Assembly: GCF_024323335.1 (NCBI RefSeq) | Contig: NC_066579.1 | Span: forward strand, 241,527,652-241,591,651 | Direction of reading: 5' to 3' | Source of the DNA: Lathyrus oleraceus | Lineage: Eukaryota; Streptophyta; Magnoliopsida; Fabales; Fabaceae | DNA: 64,000 nucleotides | Notes under the pieces: model-generated | Told to the model about the DNA's origin: nothing | Seen by the model: the letters and a program-made list of their open reading frames with translations, nothing else | Database searches by the model: none | Shown here: one piece after another, positions 43,168-54,902 of the stretch | Layout of the letters: each line of letters starts with the position of its first letter | Position numbering within the stretch: position 1 is the stretch's first letter | Position numbers and translations under genes: made by a program

Positions 43168-46100
43168 TCCTGACTAAAGGAAATCGGGATAGTGTCTTCA
43201 GCCTTCCAATTATTGAGTCCGTCACCAATTGTTGGGAAAATCCAGCTATCCAGGTCGCAATCGCTATCAGCATCTACTACAGCATTAATCTGATCTTTGA
43301 CCACCCTTTCAGAGTTAAATCCCAGACCAGACTTGTCAGACTTGTATGGTACGTTGATCAGTTGGCCCCAACCAGTACGACCACCGTTTTCAACCACGGC
43401 TTGAGCATCTTTCAGAGAAATCATGGCAGGAGGAGCACGAATAACCTTGGGCACAAGGGGAGTTGGCTTAAGGACAGGGCTGGTCGGAGGAACTACTTCA
43501 AATGACTGAGAAGGAGTCTCAAAGAATTCACCATCCATCTCGACGTATCTGAAGGCCTGCACACTACTGACAATATATTCTTCTTCTCCACACACAATGA
43601 CAATCTTACCCTCTATTGGATACCTCAGCTTTTGATGGAGAGATGAAGCTACGGCACTTGCCCCATGAATCCAAGGGCGTCCCAGCAAGCATGAATAGGC
43701 AGGACGAATGTTCATTACGTGAAAGATAGTGTTGAAGACTTGAGGTCCTATCTTGATAGGGAGAACCACTTCACCATGGACAACACTTTTCGCGCTGTCG
43801 TACGCACGCACCACAGTATTACTAGGTTTCAATTCGATGCTCTTACAGTCAAGCTTATCGAGTACAGCTTTCGGTAGCACATTCAAAGAAGAGCCGTTGT
43901 CGATCAACACATGAGACAAAGTGATCCCCTTACACTCAATGGAGATATGCAGAGCTTTATTGTGATTCTTTCCTGCTGGTGTCAGGTCAGCATCAGAAAA
44001 GCCTAGGCCATTGTCAACAGCCAGGTGAGCAACATAGTTTTCGAACTGATCGACGGATGTCTCCTGAGGTACATGAGCGGTCTTCAAGAATTTTATCAAC
44101 GCTTTGGCATGAGATTCAGAAGATAATAACAAGGATAACATCGAGATCTTAGACGGAGTATGCCCCAGCTGTTCTACCACATCAAAATCACTCTTGCGGG
44201 TGATTTTCAGCATTTCTTCCATTTCTTGTTTGGCAACATCTTCAGTAGTAACTTCGACGGGTGTCCCTGACTGAGAAGGGTTAACTGGTTCCTTTCCTCG
44301 GGTTTCAGGGGCGGGAGGCGAGATTTCTGGAGAGAAGATCCTTCCACTTCGAGTAACTTTACTAGTCCCAACAATGTCATTAGGATTAGCAGCATTACCA
44401 ACTTGCTTTACGCCATGGATGTAAACATCACCTCCATAATTCCATGGAATGGCTTTGCTGGAGGAATACGGTACTGGGCCAGGTGCAGTAATGATTAGGG
44501 GAGCTACCTTGGGCTCAGCAGTAATCTTCACAGATACTCTAGTAGCGGTAATCTTCACTGGACCTTTGGACCTGGCAATCACAGATATTTCTTCCACAGG
44601 GTTTTCCACCTTAGGAATCTTTTCGAAGAGAATTGTACGATCGTCCATCAGCCGTTGAATACCATTCCTCAACTTCAAGCACTCGTTGGGTCGAAGTACA
44701 CAAAGATCGCAACTTTCAGCACAACCTGGAAATAAACCAGCTTGCAATAAATTCTTCTTGATGATCAGGAGAGGAGATGTTAAGTCCGCCACATTAGCAA
44801 TGTGAGAATTGTCATTCACAGAATTAACAGTCTTGTCATGGTTAGGCATAGGAGCAGTGATGACATTAGGAGTCTCCGGAGGATCAAATTCAATTTCTCC
44901 CACGTCGATCATATCCTGAATTTTATTCTTCAACAACCAACAATCGTTTGTATCATGCCCGGGGCTATCAGAGTGATATGCACACCTGGCATTGGGATTA
45001 TAACGAGGAGAAGTAGTGTTGACATTCACAGGAGGGCCTCTGAGGGTAATTAAATTTGCCTTCAGCATACCCTGCAGTGCTTGTGCTAAAGTCATATTGA
45101 TCTTGGTAAACTGCCTTCTTGGCCTGTCTTGTCTGTGCTGGAAGTTTTGAGCTGGCGGGGCTGCAATTGTGACTGCTCCGATGGTATGGTCACGGCTTTT
45201 CTTGTTATGACCCCTTTCACCATACACAGCATTTGACTCACTCTTTCCCTGATGGGTCTTTCTGGTGCTTGCGGAGGTAGTTGCCTGTATCTTTCCACTT
45301 CGAATACCACTTTCAACACGTTCACCCGTCAATATAAGGTCAGTGAAACCTGATGAAGAACTTCCCAGTAGATGTCTGTAGAATGGACCAGTCAGTGTAC
45401 CCATGAACATGTCCACTAATTCTAGATCAGTCATAGGGGGTTTGACTCTGCCAGCCAAATCTCTCCATTTTTGAGCATATTCTTTGAAGCTTTCTTTAGA
45501 TCCCATAGTCATATTCTGCAACTGTAGCCGAGTAGGCGCCAATTCAGAATTGTACTGGTAGTGCTTGTAGAAAGGTGTCGCTAAATCAGTCTAGGTGCGG
45601 ATGTTAGAGCTCTCGAGCTGATAATACCACTCCAACTGCGTGCCAGACAGGCTCTCCTGGAAGAAATGGATCCATAGTTTCCTATCAGTGGTATACGGCT
45701 GAATCTTTCTCACATAAGCTCTCAGATGCATCTGAGGACAAGACGCACCATCATACTTAGTGAAAGTGGGGATCTTGAATTTGCGAGGAATGACCACATC
45801 AGAGACCAGTCCCAAGCTTTCGAAATCCAGACCGGGCGCCTTTTGACCCTCCATAGCTAGCATACATTCTTCCAGCAACTTATACTTATCCTCTTTTGGA
45901 GAGTACTGTTCATCTTCATAATCTTCCTCGTCGTCCTCCTGGTTGAGAGGATCAGCATTCTCATCTTCCGAATCATTTTCTGTCTCCTCTTCTTGATCCT
46001 TCGGAAGTCTAATCTTGACTCCCGCAGCCTGTCCTTTACGCCTTCTTCCCGGGTTAATGTAACTCACAGGTTTCTGGTCTTTCTTCTTCTCGAGCAAGAG

Positions 46101-46199
46101 AGCCTTCAGTTCCTCCTGCCCCTTGGATAAGCTCAGCATCATCTCCTGGAATTGAGCATTCTAAGCCTGGAGATCTTTGACAGTTTGTTCGAGAGCCAT
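43164..46199 (-). pseudogene. gag-pro: Element B gag-protease with two nonsense codons
   Basis: Same architecture as the intact copy in A: capsid, C-x2-H-x5-H-x4-C knuckle (CAYHSDSPGHDTNDC), protease LIDNGSS and CLLGRPWIHGAS. The start ATG is at 46199. Stop codons replace Gln (TAG at 46161-46163) and Trp (TAG at 45591-45593). Otherwise the frame is open from 46142 to 43164. The single-base nature of the stops suggests recent decay. Confidence 0.93.
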
Positions 46200-46290
46200 T
46201 TTTCTGTTTGCAAGGAAGATCGTGAGAATATTGATCTTTTGGGATACCTGTTATGCAATGTTATGTCATGCTATGCAGTGTATGAAATGT

Positions 46291-47770
46291 TTTCAAGGAC
46301 TACTGGAATTTAGCTTTGCGTAAACCACCACAAGAGAAGAGGGAAACTTTTATTAATAATTTCTTTAATCAATGTTCATTACAAAAAGGAAATAATAAAA
46401 ATACAATGAAAGCTCAAGTCTCCCAGGGACGGCTTCTTTTTGGGCGAAGATATGTATTGAGTCTTCGTTCCTCATTAAGCTGGCTGGTGAGCTCTAATAC
46501 TTTCTTCCTTTCTGCAACGAATTGAGTCTCAAAAGTATCCCTTTCCTCTCTCAACTGGATCCAGGATCTCTTTAACTCTTCAACATCGGTAGGCATATCT
46601 GGATAAGGAATGATCTGAGGAGTACCTCCGTCAACTTCTGGTTCAACAATCAGCGGTCCGACTGCAAGGTATGGCATGACAAGTTCACGAGCTCTGGCGC
46701 GTACCCATCTGAGATAAGGTTCCATGGGAATAGAGTTTTTCTGTCCTAAAGTACTTCTTGTTACCATGCCCTAGGCTCGCACAAATCTCTGACGGAGACC
46801 TTGGGAATCGGTGTCATAATCAAACACAGTGCCTTGAATAATTCTTTCATGTGGACCCTCTCTTCGAGCATAACCAAACTGACGTAGGGCTAGAGCTGGG
46901 TTATAAGTAATACCTCCTCTTATCCCCAGGAGTGGTACGTTAGAGAATTCTCCACAACGGTCAATGATGATAACATTTTCTTTGAGATGAGGACACCAAC
47001 GGATGTCTGAATGGGAGAGCGACATTATCCTTTGAGACCATTCCAGATTTTGCTCATTCTTCAAGACTGATTGAGGAAGGTGCGAAATAAACCACCTAGA
47101 CAATAAAGGTATGCAGCACATGAGAGTCCCTTGTCTTTTCATAGTACGGGTGTGAAGGGAATGCAGAATGTCTCCAAGCAAGGTAGGCACAGGGTTATGA
47201 CTGAGAAATATCTTAATAGCATTCATATCTATGAATTGGTCTAGGTTAGGAAATAACACCAAACCATAGATTAGTAATGCTAAAACATCTTCGAAAGCAT
47301 GGACATTCATAATTTTTAGGAATTCTCGGGCCTCATTTATCAGAAATTTGGCAAGTAAACCCTTAATTCCACTTCTTGCTACCCAGTTGGTTTCAATGTC
47401 TGACTTTGTCATGTGCAAAGCCGCGGCAACTTCTTCGGAATCTTTTCTAAACCACTGAAAGGCGTTTGATCAAGGATAGGTATCCCAAGCATCCTGGAGA
47501 ATTCTTCTAAAGTGGGTACCAACTGATAATGTGAAGCAATGATGTTTAGGATCGAAGAACTGGAATAGGACTCTCATCATATCTTCTTTGAAACCAGTGG
47601 TAACCAAATTGAGGAGAGAACCATATTTCTTGACGAACTGAGTCTGATCCGGAAGTTCTGACACTAAATCCTTGAGTTGAGGAGAGATCGCTACAAGATT
47701 GATCTGGATGGTCTTCCTGGAAGCCATAACCTGTTTAACAGAGCAAAGCTAAATCCCTAAGTCCTTGAAA
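46291..47770. repeat. Inverted repeat arms bracketing ORF1 of element B
   Basis: Arm 1 is 46291-46319 and arm 2 47743-47770 (reverse complement). They share TTTCAAGGACT and ATTTAGCTTTGC, separated by a few variable bases. In the transcript the first arm ends 16 nt before the ORF1 ATG, and the second lies about 90 nt upstream of the gag ATG. ORF1 is therefore bracketed almost exactly. Confidence 0.8.
46414..47727 (-). pseudogene. Element B ORF1 (DUF7745-type protein), broken
   Basis: ORF1 starts at ATG 47727 (MASRKTIQINLV). Recognisable family blocks: VKKYGSLLNLV, the region after a frameshift near 47525 reading TLEEFSRMLGIPI in another frame, a second shift near 47430 restoring EEVAAALHMTKSDI, then IYGLVLFPNLDQFIDMNAI, RWFISHLPQS, EWSQRIMSLSHSDIRW and VPLLGIRGGITYNP. 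A stop (TAG) at 46768-46770 is followed by VTRSTLGQKNSIP and a coiled-coil-like end. DUF7745 proteins are the extra upstream ORF of Ogre elements and are related to plant mobile domains. The biochemical role is unknown. Confidence 0.85.
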
Positions 47771-48442
47771 TGGTTAGTACAATGTTATGATGCTATGATG
47801 TCATGATGTTATGATGTGATGATGTTATGATGTTAAGTAAACAACAAGCACAAACAAGTCACACAACAATCATTCCTAGGTTTTAAGGCTTGCATGAGTT
47901 CCATAGGTAAGTACCCTCCCCACTGAAGTTTGGTTGGTTCAACCTGTCCTAGAGTAGTAACCGGGTTCTAGAAGGATCTCAAATCATTGACCTTCCCTTA
48001 AGTCCACTTCAGTGCAACACCAAGTGGTTGACCAAAGCTTCCCCAAAGTCCAATCTCAAAGAGTGTAGTATCGAGTCTCAACCAACCCCAGTCGGAACCG
48101 AAGTCAGTTATCTCACTACTTTCTAATGGCTAGGATGAGTCAATTAGGGTTCTAAAGGTCTGGTTAATGCTTTGATGACACCACGCGGAAGCCAAATTTT
48201 TCCTCAAGTAAACATGAGGAACATCAGGACGTCCAAAGTGTCACATTAACCGTAGCCATCATTTTGACCATTCCAGTATACGCCGGATAGTCGCGATGAT
48301 CTTTTGCTACTTACCTAAGGTACACTAGATCCGGGTGTAGGATCTTTCACTCAAGCATAAAATACCCAAGCAATCCCTTAAAAGTAAATCAGACAATTTG
48401 AATAAGTGATCTTGTTTTTTGAAGGTAACCTCTCTTTTTAAG
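47771..48442 (-). other. Element B leader between PBS and ORF1
   Basis: This non-coding leader is nearly collinear with A 11943-12612. ATGATGTTATG short repeats occur near 47780-47835. No ORF is supported. Confidence 0.7.
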
Positions 48443-48460
48443 TCCCCAGCAGAGTCGCCA
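48443..48460 (-). promoter_or_regulatory. Primer binding site of element B (tRNA-Arg type)
   Basis: The minus strand reads TGGCGACTCTGCTGGGGA, four bases from the 5' LTR, identical to A. Confidence 0.85.
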
Positions 48461-48464
48461 GTTC

Positions 48465-50530
48465 TGTCATACGGTGAACTGACTTCGATGTGTTTTGCTT
48501 TGGAAAGCAAATGTCGCGGTTAGCAAGAGTCGCCACCGACTTTTCTTTTATCCAATAAGGAAAGGTGGAAAAGAACATGAAAGACCTGGATTAGATTTTG
48601 GGTTCGGGAGGTACATTATACAAAGGGAAGGTGTTAGCACCCCTTGTATCCATGGTTATCCATGAGCTCTTAATTGCTTGATCACTTATGTTTGTCTGAA
48701 GAAGGTGTATGTGAATTGCTAAAAAAATGTTTTGAAAAGAGAATTTAACTTTGTAATGATTCTTGTACGAATGTATACAAAGTGGTTATCTCGTTTAGTT
48801 TTGAAAGTTGTTTAGAAAAATATAACTTGGTAATGATTCTAGTACGAATGTATACCAAGTGGTGATTTCCTAAAAGATGTTTTGAAGAGGTGTGAGGTGT
48901 GAAAAGTATTTCGATTTGTGAGTAAGCAATTAAGGGTTATACCTACCCGAGGTCTTTATAAGTATTTCCTATCCTTATGAGGGTAAAACTGTCCTTACTA
49001 TTGAGAAGTAAGCAGTCTTATCCCTTTGGATGTAAAGGGACATCGTAGGGTCATCGTTTGGTCATTGAAGGCAACATTTGTAAGGATACCTTAGCATTCG
49101 AGGGGACGATCATCATTTAACCGTAGGCTACAACGAAGGGTCATCGAGGGGTAAAATCGTATATTCGCAGGCAACATCCGAGGGACTATGATTTATTTTA
49201 TAGGGACATGATGATTTAACCGAAGGGCCTTTGCTAAGTGTATCCACACATTCATGGGACATGACCATAATACCGTAATATCGTAAGGCAACAAGAGAGG
49301 TCCAAGATCACATATTCAACGGTAATATTTTACGATCGATTAGGTAGTTGTAATCAATTAGGTAATTAGGTCCTCATTAATTAAGTAATTAGGAGGAATC
49401 TCCACATTAAAATCGATTAAACAAATAGGATGAATCTCTACATTAAAATCAGTTAAGTAAATAGGATGAATCTCCACAAGGGTATCCCACAAATAAAGTG
49501 GGATACCTAGCAAGCTACCCTCTTCGGGAGTATGTGAGTCCTTACAATATTCAGCAAACAGGTCAGAATACCAAATGGGGGTGCAATCGAGGATTACACC
49601 GCAAAGGAAAACACAGCAGTAGGAATGTCAGGCAAAATAACGCATGATTAACATAGAACAGATCAAATAAGCACAGAACAGAACACCCAAAATATTAGCG
49701 ACTATCACGTTCGCCTCTGCCTCGCCTAGCGAAGGCCTAGCGAATACTCGATACATGCTCGCTTAGCGATGTGCTAGCGAGCGGCTGCGGGTTTTGAATT
49801 TCAGAACAGTATGACCTCAGCCTGCTGCACGCCTTATGGCGTCCAATACACAAATTACATGGTTCAGCATTCACAATATTCAGGCACACTTAAATTCACA
49901 TGCAAAACCTCAAATATGTTTATGAATTCAATTATAATATCACATGCAAATTAAGAACATAAAGCGGTAATAGTAATACAAACCTGTTTGCAATCGAATT
50001 GCAACCTTGAATTGGCAAGTCGGATTGAGTTGGGCGGAGGTGACCTTGATGCGGATGAGTTTCCTTCAGGGTTTCCTTTAGGGTCGCTCTGAATTCTCTT
50101 GGTTAGCCTCCAGGGTTTGTTGTGCCTTCTTTCTATCTCCGGTTTTCCTTCCGTTTTCGTTCCGTTTTTTGTTCTGTTTTTCGTTCCGTTTTTTTGTTCT
50201 GTTTTTCGTTCCGTTTTTTGTTCTATTTTTCGTTCTCTCTTCCTGAATGAAGCTCTGCTATTTATAATACTCTTTTTGTGACCTAATGGGCTCAGAACGA
50301 AGCCCAGAATTTTCTGATATCCGTAAGCTTCGCTAGGCGAGCGGTATAGCGAGGGGTTCGCTAGGCGAAGGATTTGCTCGCCTAGCGAGCAAGCCAGTTT
50401 GGGCCATTTTCTGGATTTGGCCATCTGCGAGCTGGGTTTTGGTTCCTTTAAGGTCAATGCCTTGGAACATAAGTTGGGGTGCCTCAAAAAAAGTCTTGCA
50501 AAATTAACGGGCGAATTTTGGGGTATGACA
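48465..50530 (-). repeat. Element B 5' LTR
   Basis: The 2066-bp LTR matching 35271-37337. The minus-strand TATA box is at about 50258-50266 (CTATAAAT... context). It is flanked by ATATC at 50531. The minus-strand frame at 49951-50583 is an artefact of the KTEQKNGTK-coding simple repeat. Confidence 0.93.
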
Positions 50531-50535
50531 ATATC
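50531..50535. repeat. Target site duplication of element B (right copy)
   Basis: ATATC, identical to 35266-35270. Confidence 0.95.
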
Positions 50536-50759
50536 ACACCTATTCGAGCGAGAACAATCAAAACGGTACCCATGGAGTACCATGGATGTTTGGGGTGCTA
50601 ATACCTTCCCATTGCATAACCGACTTCCTTACCCAGCATATCTCTTTCCCCCAGGTTTTATCGATGTTTCCCTTTCCTTCTGGAATAAATAAAGTTCGAT
50701 GGCGACTCTGTTGTATGTTCGAGCGTGCGATACATTCGGGTATATTTCCGCTAGCTTCA
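50536..50759 (+). repeat. Element C 5' LTR, part 2
   Basis: This continues the LTR exactly where 35270 left off, as shown by the uninterrupted 3' LTR copy (61856-62080). It contains GGTGCTAATACCTTCCC, a polyadenylation-type AATAAA at 50684-50689 and a PBS-like relic at 50700-50713 (TGGCGACTCTGTTG). It ends CTAGCTTCA. Confidence 0.9.
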
Positions 50760-50761
50760 GC

Positions 50762-50779
50762 TGGCGACTCTGTTGGGGA
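50762..50779 (+). promoter_or_regulatory. Primer binding site of element C (tRNA-Arg type, one base different from A/B)
   Basis: TGGCGACTCTGTTGGGGA, two bases after the LTR end. It differs from A and B by C to T at position 12. Confidence 0.8.
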
Positions 50780-51540
50780 TACTTTGCTACTTGGAGTACT
50801 TCCTAGTCGTTAAAAGGAGTCGAGCCTAGTTTACGTTGTTTTCTCGTGAGTTTTAGGTGTTTATCTTTATGCATCTACTCGTTTTACTTATCGCATTTCT
50901 TATTCCTTTATATTATGGATATTATTTGTTATACTCCCTGTTGGGTTGGGATAGATTTCATGAGAGAGAAGCTCTATAACCGAGCTTAGTATACACGTAG
51001 GTTAGACTCGTGGATAGTCGTGTACACCTATGTTTCGCGCGTTGGGTTGTCACGAGAACCACACTCAGACTAGATTCACTTGGAAGTACTTTTGTCCTAT
51101 GAGTATTCACTACGGCAGAGTATTTCCACTTCGAGTCGATGACTCTGGGAAACCTTCTAGGGACCACCTTGGAGCATAGTCCACACTTGTGAGGGGGATA
51201 TGGGATTTTTCTGCAGGAAACCATAGACTCTGCATACCTTTATTCTCATGGACGTCAAACTTTTGATCTTGCATCAGGTAGTATACACAGATTATCCGGA
51301 TTATTGGTGTTGTTAACCTATGGTATTGCATTGTTGTACATATGTTGAAGCTTGGAACTTGGGTTTCCATACCACTAAGGCTTTGAATCTATGGATGTTG
51401 CATTATTATTTGCATTTCATTCCCAACATATGCATTCATTCATTTTCATTTCATGCATGTTAACCAGAAAACTCACCCTATCCATTCCTCTGTCAAAAAG
51501 ACAACGATTCGCCGACACCAGTCATTCGAGGATCATGGAA
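50780..51540 (+). other. Element C leader
   Basis: About 760 bp with no convincing coding frame. A short ATG-containing stretch near 51391-51705 leads into the gag-like region. Confidence 0.5.
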
Positions 51541-52860
51541 GAAGGTAAGAGCATTGACATAATTGATTTGGTCTTGGGACTATTCTTAGATAGCATGACA
51601 ACAAACTGCCCAAATCAAGTTGTGATTGATGAGCGAGTTGAAGACATTCTGAAGGAAGATAACAAACAGAAGGTGTCTGCAGGCTTTCTGCTACTTCTTC
51701 CTTAAGAACAGTGTTTGCTACCACACAAGAGGCCTGCTCAAAGCCACCAGAAGTTGAAGCAGAAGCAAATCAGTTAGGAGAACAACGGTCAAGAAGGGAT
51801 ATGTCCTCGCTTTGATCCAATTCCTGTGAGTTACGCACATCTGCTACCTATACTAGTTAATGCTGGGGAAATTGTGCCTAAACAAATCAAGCCTGCTAAG
51901 TTTTCCTACCACCGTAAGCAAGACCCTCATGCCACATGTGGATACCATGCTGGATACATGGGGCACTCTACAGAAGTTTGTCATGTTCTCAAGACCACAG
52001 TTCAAAAACTCATCAACTGAAATTTGTTGTGTTTTACGCCCGTGACTGCTAAGGTGCCTATTGAGAAGGAGTTTGAATACAAGGGTCCTTCAATTCATGT
52101 GCTAATTCCTCCACCGGTGATCCAGCCTGTTACACAGTATCTGAATTAAGGATACCATCCTGGAATGTTGTTGGCCTATCCTGGGGCATCGTCTACTGTT
52201 GTTCTACCTCAATATGCCTATACTAGGGCACCCTATATCCCATTTGGGGTTCATTATGGTCAAACTTCTCATCATATAGTCAACCCTAACTTGGGGCACT
52301 CTGCTCAAATGTTCCAACCAATGGTTATTCCTCCGGTTCGGCCTCCATTGCAAGTACCTTAGATGCCTAGGCCATGCTACTCATACCCACATGGTGTCAC
52401 GTCCCAGTATCAGCAGCCTTCTCAGACTCAAACTCTGAAAAGTCAACAAACTGTGCCATGTAACCATCAAAGGCAGAGACAGACAAGACATCGCAATAAT
52501 AAGTGTCCTCAGCACGACCAGATCCCTGTATCATATACTCAATTACTGCCATATCTTGTCCAGCAAGAGGCAGTTGTGCCAAAGGAGATTCCTCCCGCAA
52601 TGCCTCCCTACGATAACAAGCATAATCCTAATGTGTCTTGTGCGTTCCATGCCGGATACATAGGGCATTCTACTGAGGATTGTTGGAGTTTCAAAGTTAA
52701 AGTGCAAGAGTTAATTGATCAGAAGGTTTTGTCATTCTCTGAGGCGGGACCCGATGTCATAACCAACCCATTGCCAGACCACTGTGGACAGATTATGAAT
52801 GCAGTTAGTGGTGAATATTATTCAGACTCAATTGCTACTTCAAAGGAGTATCAAAGCTAG
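51541..52860 (+). pseudogene. gag: Element C gag-like pseudogene with two nucleocapsid knuckles
   Basis: Two copies of a gag C-terminal block are 702 bp apart: PVSYxxLLPxLV..VPKxI then a knuckle with C-x2-H-x5-H-x4-C spacing, CGYHAGYMGHSTEVC (51937-51981) and CAFHAGYIGHSTEDC (52639-52683). Each is followed by KxxVQxLI. Between them is a proline/tyrosine-rich linker typical of Tat gag proteins. Stops near 52018, 52147 and 52360 break the frame; the last part (52363-52860) is open. No capsid homology region, protease or pol follows. It is probably a relic, although the final 165 codons remain open. Confidence 0.75.
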
Positions 52861-54887
52861 CAATATCATATTGATTCAATCATTTCCTCATTTGTAATAT
52901 TTTCTTGTATGTCAACGTATTGTTCAATTGGGAAATTATTTGTTTTTGAATAATGATCATAATGAAATAAATGTGCCTGTTTTGCTTAAATCCATTCATG
53001 TTCACTCATATTTTACTTATCAGTATCAAACTGTTTGTCAAATAAAATCAAAAGGGAATGATGCAAATTAAAATACACAAGATCGTTGCATGTATGCTTT
53101 TGAATAAGACCGTGCTAATGATGTAAGTCATTGTTCAATCCCTAAACACTGGAGATATAAGGAAGTTAATCCCTACTCAACCCCTTTGGGCCTTGAAGTA
53201 GGAGTTTCTTCCTTTAACACATATAACCCTCATGTTTAACCAGGGGCAGGGTAGTCTTCAGTTAGTTTGGACTTGCACTCAAATTTCAAAAAGAGAATAT
53301 CCCATCAAGTGATCGATCACAACATATCCCTCGCAAAAGGATGGAATCACGAACTCATAATGGTTATCCCTTACCCATCAAAAGGAGTGAGATAGTCATA
53401 ACCTGTGCGACAAATCGAGAAAGAAGTGTCACAGGATTTGCTCAAATACGAAAAGAAAAAATGAAACAAAATGAAAAAAATCAAAAGCAAATAAAAAGCC
53501 CGCTAAGTCAAGAGCTTGAAAACAAGATTGACTTAGGAAAAAGTTAGGGTATCCCGGTGGGCTGCAGACCCAAAGGACCAGCCCAGGAAAAAATAAGGGT
53601 AAACAAATCAAAAGAATCAAAGTGTCATCATCAAAATCCTCAACAAAAGAAAATCTTTGTGACTTCAAATCAAAATAGAAGGCGAGTGATTATAGCTCCG
53701 AACTCTCATAGGGTTCCTTAACCATCATTGCTGATATTCAAAATCTTTTCTGAAAGATGGAATCTTGTTTTAAGCTAACTGAATGTAGGACAGAAGAACA
53801 TCACGAAGAATGGGCGGGTTAGATTAGGTTTTGAACCTTATATCCTTTCTTTCTAAAACCATGAACCAGGCTACATTACAACCCCCAAAAGACCTAATTG
53901 AAGTAGGGTCTATTTCGAAAGCATACTATGGTAAGATCGCGTTAATATGACTCCTAAAGATTTGCTTTTCATATGTATTGATACTGATATGACATTCTAA
54001 TCAGTGATTCGTTCACTAGATGTCATAATCTTAGCGAACACACTTGAGTTTTCAAGACTTGCATGAGCATGACATTACAATTATCATTTTCAAAATGAGC
54101 ATTTTACATACGAGCAGTCATTCGGCATCAAGGAAGCGTACAATGGGAAAGTTGGTCAAATTCCTGATATCCCATAGTTCAGACCTCTTCAAGAGACATT
54201 GAATCTGGGGCAACCACGTCGAGATTCTACAAATCTCTCTCAATCATTCGGATAAGGGCAAATATCACTTCCAGGCTCATATTATGGCAAGCTACCCCAA
54301 GAGCACGAGAAGTCAATCCTTACCAAGATGGTTGATCCAGGGAATACAATTTCAAGACGCTAGGACAAACCAGTGTGAGATACTCAAACGATGAGGCTGC
54401 TCCATAATCGATAACTGGGGCAGTTGGTGCAAACATCCAGTAAATTGGGGCAAAGGCAGGCTACGCAGGTACACGCTCTCTCCAAATTTCAGACATAATT
54501 CAGATGTTTTATAACAGCTTTTGAGCTTGAAGTTGGTGTCGGAGAATCATGTCCGTATGACCGTTATCCTAGCCCAAAATTCCCAACGCCCTCTATATGA
54601 GCATCTGGCTTAACCATTGCATAAATCATCATCATGCATAAACCACGTCGCTTCACTCATCTTATCATTCATAAAACATAACATAAAATTGTGCAAACAA
54701 GAAAATCCAAAAAATCCAATTTTTATTGACAAAACCAAGGCCTAACCCTTGCTTGGCAAATCACCACACTCTCATTACATTACATCTATCCTCATCGGGC
54801 AAATTTTTGGATACGGTAGTATTTAATCCTCTTCTACCTTGAATACCTGAAAATCCCCTGTAATTATTGTATTCAAGTTTAAGAAGA
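52861..54887 (+). other. Element C 3' UTR
   Basis: Two kilobases without a credible gene. It contains the hairpin pair at 53503-53585, a run of GGGGCA-type motifs around 54415-54465 and AT-rich spacers. Short frames at 53341-53668 overlap the hairpin region and are probably chance. Confidence 0.65.
53503..53585 (+). repeat. Two nested stem-loops in C 3' UTR (same architecture as A/B/D arrays)
   Basis: The first is an outer 9-bp perfect stem CTAAGTCAA (53503-53511)/TTGACTTAG (53528-53536) with inner CTTG/CAAG around AAAA. The spacer GGAAAAAGTTAGGGTAT follows. The second stem is TGGGCTG (53558-53564)/CAGCCCA (53579-53585), followed by GGAAAAAATAAGGG. The spacers match the sense-strand spacer GGCAAAAATTAGGG of A, B and D although the stems do not. 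Confidence 0.75.
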
Positions 54888-54902
54888 TTAAATAGGGGCA
54901 GC
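54888..54902 (+). other. Polypurine tract-like site of element C
   Basis: AAGATTAAATAGGGGCAGC ends here, immediately before the 3' LTR, and shares GGGGCAGC with A and B. Confidence 0.7.

Larger units (their letters stand above)
35271..50530 (-). mobile_element. Element B: full-structure Ogre-type Ty3/gypsy retrotransposon, mutated
   Basis: The element is 15.3 kb on the minus strand: 5' LTR 48465-50530, PBS, ORF1, gag-protease, predicted intron, RT-RNase H-integrase, structured 3' UTR, PPT and 3' LTR 35271-37337. Order and parts are those of Ogre, though canonical pea Ogre is longer (about 22 kb with LTRs near 5 kb, from memory). The LTRs differ at roughly 18 positions by eye. Two nonsense changes in gag, two frameshifts in pol and several lesions in ORF1 make it defective now. 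Confidence 0.95.

Noticed and set aside
49951..50583. 210-codon minus-strand frame with a KTEQKNGTK-rich segment
   Set aside because: It reads through a CCGTTTTT-type simple repeat in B's LTR; the other LTR of B does not keep the frame.
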